Source of the DNA: an uncultured Senegalimassilia sp.
Lineage (GTDB): Bacteria; Actinomycetota; Coriobacteriia; Coriobacteriales; Eggerthellaceae
Length of the DNA stretch: 7,056 bases
Direction of reading: 5' to 3'
Assembly (NCBI GenBank): GCA_937925385.1
Contig: CALEWN010000161.1
Location: 1-7,056 of the forward strand
Made by a program: the position numbers and the translations under genes. The notes below the pieces were generated by a model. The model ran no database searches. It saw nothing but the letters and a program-made list of their open reading frames with translations, and had not been told where the DNA came from. Every line of letters starts with the position of its first letter. The stretch's first letter is position 1. This document shows positions 4,402 through 7,056 of the stretch, in pieces.

Positions 4402-5730
4402 ATGCTGAAAAAGCTCCGCATCAAGTTCATAGCGTTGAACATGGCCACCGTCGCCGTTGTGCTGACGGTGGTTTTCACCACCATCTGCGTGGTGAACCAT
4501 CGGCAAAGCGTCGCCACGGTCGACGGTGCGCTCAACCAGGCCGTAGCGCAGGCCTCCGAGCATCAGGGCAGGCAGATGGGGAAGGACACGTTTGGCGAAG
4601 GCCAGCCGGAATCCGGCAACGGCCAGGCGGCGCCCGACGGCGTTGCGGCGCCGCCGACCATCGGCGGTCGCGAGCGCGATGGGGGGCAGGTCATCCCCAT
4701 GGCGCTGTTCTCCGTGTCCGTGGACGGGGCCATGACCGCGCTCGGCCGCTACAACACGGCGTCTATCAGCCAAGACGTGCTCGAGCAAGCTGGTCAGCAG
4801 CTCGCCGGAGCCGACGAGGGCTTCGGCAGCCTATCCGACCTGGGCTTGTTCTACGTTAAGCGCCAGGGGGGCGGCGTCATGTATCTGGCGTTCGCCGACA
4901 TGGGAAGCGCGAGCGGCTGGCGCAGCCTGGCGGCCACGCTCGCCGTGGTGGAGGTCGCGGCGCTGGCTGTGTTCTTCGTCATCAGCCTGTTCTTCAGCCG
5001 CTGGGCGCTGCGCCCCGTCGCCCGCGCCTGGACGCAGCAACGCCGCTTCGTTGCCGACGCCTCGCACGACCTGAAAACCCCGCTTACCGTCATCCTGGCC
5101 AACACGTCCATCGCGCTTGAGCATCCCGAGCGCAGCGTGGCAAGCCAAAGCCAATGGCTCGAGAGCACGCAGCACGAGGCAGAGGCCATGCAGAGCCTGG
5201 TGGGCGACTTGCTCGCGTTGGCGAAGATGGACGAGGAGGAGGCGGCCGCGCAATCCGGCGCCGCCCGCCCGGCCTTCGAGGAGGTCGACCTGTCCAACGT
5301 GCTCGAAGGCGAGGTGCTGCAGTTCGAATCGGTGGCGTTCGAGTGCGGCGTGAAACTGGAATCGCAGGTGGAGCCGGGCATCAAGCTGCGCGGCAACGAG
5401 CAGCGGCTGCGCCGTTTGGCGGGCACGCTCATCGACAACGCCTGCAAGTACGTTGACGACGGGGGAGCGGTGGACGTGTCGCTTTCGCGGTCGGGAAAGC
5501 AGGCGAAGCTTGCGGTGCGCAACACCGGCGCGCCTATATCGCCCGAGGATCTTCCCCACGTGTTCGACCGCTTCTACCGCGCCGACAAGGCGCGCACGGG
5601 CGGTGCCGGCGGGCACGGCCTGGGGCTCGCCATCGCGCGGGCCATCGCCGAGGAGCATGGCGGCACGTTGGCGGCCTCCAGCACCCAGGCGGAAGGCACC
5701 GTGTTCACCGCAATGCTGCCGCTGAAGTAG
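4402..5730 (+). CDS. Membrane sensor histidine kinase
   Basis: A 442-aa partner of the upstream response regulator. The ATG at 4402 lies 12 bp after that gene's stop, with AAGG overlapping the stop codon. Two membrane helices (about 10-31 and 177-199) enclose an extracellular sensor region of roughly 145 residues. This region is rich in Gly, Gln and Ala, has no recognised ligand fold, and contains a likely flexible stretch at 55-95. The second helix is followed almost at once by the dimerisation helix with the phospho-acceptor His222 (FVADASHDLKTPL), so a standard HAMP linker of about 50 residues does not fit. The ATPase domain has the N box (TLIDNACKY, Asn346), G1 (NTGAPI), F box (VFDRFYRAD) and G2 (GHGLGLAIA). 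All catalytic boxes are intact, so it should autophosphorylate and phosphorylate Asp51 of the regulator. The stimulus cannot be read from the sequence. Confidence 0.95.
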   Translation: MLKKLRIKFIALNMATVAVVLTVVFTTICVVNHRQSVATVDGALNQAVAQASEHQGRQMGKDTFGEGQPESGNGQAAPDGVAAPPTIGGRERDGGQVIPMALFSVSVDGAMTALGRYNTASISQDVLEQAGQQLAGADEGFGSLSDLGLFYVKRQGGGVMYLAFADMGSASGWRSLAATLAVVEVAALAVFFVISLFFSRWALRPVARAWTQQRRFVADASHDLKTPLTVILANTSIALEHPERSVASQSQWLESTQHEAEAMQSLVGDLLALAKMDEEEAAAQSGAARPAFEEVDLSNVLEGEVLQFESVAFECGVKLESQVEPGIKLRGNEQRLRRLAGTLIDNACKYVDDGGAVDVSLSRSGKQAKLAVRNTGAPISPEDLPHVFDRFYRADKARTGGAGGHGLGLAIARAIAEEHGGTLAASSTQAEGTVFTAMLPLK

Positions 5731-5798
5731 GTAAGCGGTCCCTCCCTGTGCCGCTCGCCGCGTTGCTTTCGTGGAAGCTGCGCCGGGGCGCTCATCGG

Positions 5799-5807
5799 TG
5801 CTATCAT
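5799..5807 (+). promoter_or_regulatory. Extended -10 promoter for the amidohydrolase
   Basis: TGCTATCAT is an extended -10 (TG-n-TATCAT) 40 nt before the start codon. No clear -35 is present, as is common when the TG extension exists. A transcript would start near 5813. No convincing terminator is visible after the kinase gene (5731-5798), so read-through from it is also possible. Confidence 0.4.
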
Positions 5808-5847
5808 ACGTGTTTACTTGCAAATCACGGAACAAGCGAGGCAGCCC

Positions 5848-7056
5848 ATGCTTTTGTGCGCGCAGTACGTGCTTCCCATCACGTCGGAACCCATCCACAA
5901 CGGTGCGGTGCTCGTTCGCGACGGCGCCATCCGCGACGTCGGCGACGCCGCCATGCTCAAGTTGCGCTATCCCGATGAGAAGGTCTCCGATTTCGGCCAG
6001 GCGGCCATCCTGCCCGGCTTCGTCGACCTGCACACCCACCTGGAGAACGCGGTCATGCGCGGCATCGTCCACGATGTCCCCTATGCAACCTGGATCATGA
6101 CCATGCGCGAACTGTCCGCGAAGATGGACGTGGCGGATTGGTACGATTCCGCTATCCTGGGCGGCCTCGAGTCGCTGTCCAGCGGCATCACCACCGTGGC
6201 CGACATCACCACCTCAGGCGCCAGCTGCACCGCCATGCAGAAGCTCGGCATGCGCGGCGTCGTCTACCGCGAGGTGGGAGCCATGGACCGTCGACGCGTC
6301 GACTCCGCCATGCATCAGGCCGAGAATGACCTGGCCCATTGGCAGGAAGAGGTCGATTCCGACCGCCTCACCATCGGTTTGGCTCCGTCGTCGCTGTTCA
6401 CCTGCAACCCGGAGATCTTCCGCAAGGTCGCCCAGCTCGCCTCCAAGGAGAACCTCCCCGTGGCGCTGCGTCTGGCCGGCGACCGCGAGGAGTGCGATTT
6501 CGTGCGCTACGGCTCCTCGCCCTTCTCCGTCCACTCCATGGACACCACGCGCTGCTTCGTGGAGGTCCCGCCGTGGTTGCCCACGGGCACCACGCCGGTC
6601 AACTACGTGCTGAACTGGGGCGCGTTCGAAAGCGACAACGTCATGATGGTGCACGGCGTCTACGTTGACGACCATGACGTGGCAAAGCTCAAGGAATGCG
6701 ACGTCTCCATCGCCAGCTGCCCGCGCATCAACGCTCAGCTGGGCATGGGCGTGGCCCCGCTCGCCGAGTTCCTGAACAACGGCCTGCGCGTGGGCCTGGG
6801 CACCGACAGCCCTGCCGCCACCGATTCCACCGACATGATCTCGGAGATGCACACCGGCATGCTCATTCAGCGCGCCGTGAACCCGCGCAGCTTCATGAAG
6901 TCCTCCACCATGCTGGAGATGGCCACCATCGGCGGCGCCCGCGCGCTGCGCATGGACGACAAGGTGGGCAGCCTGGAAGTGGGCAAGCTGGCCGACGTCA
7001 TCGCCGTCGACCTGTCCGGCTCGCATCAACCGCCGGCAACCGACCCGGTCTCGGCC
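5848..7056 (+). CDS. Amidohydrolase of the AtzA/TrzN/MtaD-like group, 3' end outside the window
   Basis: 403 residues are visible and the frame is open to the right edge. The ATG at 5848 has GAGG at 6 nt. The family comprises metal-dependent TIM-barrel hydrolases and deaminases (S-adenosylhomocysteine and methylthioadenosine deaminase, guanine deaminase, triazine hydrolases). An N-terminal beta segment (MLLCAQYVLPITSEPIHNGA) leads to the barrel. The HxH metal motif is present (FVDLHTHLE, His62 and His64), as are His269 (VMMVHGVYV), CPRINAQLGMG and the catalytic Asp320 (GLGTDSPAAT). The C-terminal beta region GSLEVGKLADVIAVDL is also typical. However, the strand expected to read 'PVxIHxxE' is LPVALRLAGDREE here: Arg208 stands in place of the metal-ligand His and Gly211 in place of the catalytic Glu. 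The substrate cannot be named. It may be an enzyme with altered chemistry or a non-catalytic relative. No signal peptide is seen, so it is cytoplasmic. Confidence 0.9.
   Translation, partial: MLLCAQYVLPITSEPIHNGAVLVRDGAIRDVGDAAMLKLRYPDEKVSDFGQAAILPGFVDLHTHLENAVMRGIVHDVPYATWIMTMRELSAKMDVADWYDSAILGGLESLSSGITTVADITTSGASCTAMQKLGMRGVVYREVGAMDRRRVDSAMHQAENDLAHWQEEVDSDRLTIGLAPSSLFTCNPEIFRKVAQLASKENLPVALRLAGDREECDFVRYGSSPFSVHSMDTTRCFVEVPPWLPTGTTPVNYVLNWGAFESDNVMMVHGVYVDDHDVAKLKECDVSIASCPRINAQLGMGVAPLAEFLNNGLRVGLGTDSPAATDSTDMISEMHTGMLIQRAVNPRSFMKSSTMLEMATIGGARALRMDDKVGSLEVGKLADVIAVDLSGSHQPPATDPVSA

Noticed and set aside
3622..4788. 388-aa open frame on the minus strand
   Set aside because: It lies antisense to the response regulator and kinase, both clear families. 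The His/Arg/Val-rich product is typical of antisense frames in GC-rich genes.
5735..5760. Terminator after the histidine kinase gene
   Set aside because: Only a 5-bp AGCGG/CCGCT stem with a 12-nt loop and no U-run; too weak to call.
4831..6072. 413-aa open frame on the minus strand
   Set aside because: Antisense shadow of the histidine kinase and the start of the amidohydrolase; no domain recognisable.
6214..7029. 271-aa open frame on the minus strand
   Set aside because: Antisense to the amidohydrolase; low-complexity His/Val/Gly-rich product.
1..7056. CRISPR arrays, tRNA or rRNA genes, insertion sequences
   Set aside because: No regularly spaced repeats, cloverleaf sequences, rRNA motifs or transposase genes were seen on either strand.

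Overview
The window is high-GC bacterial DNA. Its gene content is an oxidoreductase-maturation (TorD-type) chaperone, a poly-[4Fe-4S] protein and an AtzA/MtaD-like amidohydrolase. Together with the protein style, this suggests an anaerobic gut actinobacterium of the Eggerthellaceae (Eggerthella, Gordonibacter or Adlercreutzia relatives). That assignment rests on recognition of the proteins, not on a database search.

Layout. (1) 1-1137, minus strand: a two-gene unit. It encodes an acidic protein that looks like two tandem winged-helix domains, then a TorD-family chaperone that runs off the left edge and whose reading frame is broken near its N-terminus. (2) 1138-1519: a divergent regulatory region. 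It has two outward-facing sigma70-type promoters, each TTGACA with an 18-bp spacer. On the minus side there is a leader of about 160 nt that can fold into a long closing stem plus three hairpins and ends directly at the Shine-Dalgarno sequence (a candidate cis-regulatory RNA). On the plus side there is a leader of about 90 nt with a GC-rich hairpin and a possible 26-codon leader ORF whose stop overlaps the next start. (3) 1520-3555, plus strand: an unrecognised protein with an Ala/Glu-rich tail, then a 394-aa iron-sulfur protein with four [4Fe-4S] motifs flanking an MvhD-like cysteine domain. A strong intrinsic terminator closes this unit. (4) 3706-5730, plus strand: an OmpR-family response regulator and its sensor histidine kinase, 12 bp apart. 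(5) 5848-7056, plus strand: an amidohydrolase running off the right edge, with normally conserved active-site positions altered.

How the parts may fit together (inference). TorD-type chaperones bind and proofread Tat-exported molybdopterin enzymes. The iron-sulfur protein could supply electrons to, or help assemble, such an enzyme. The minus operon and the plus iron-sulfur unit share one control region, so they may form one redox-enzyme maturation module whose catalytic subunits lie outside the window. The two-component pair is separated from that unit by the terminator and may be independent. The most unusual object is the structured leader RNA at about 1151-1269, which I could not assign to a known riboswitch class.
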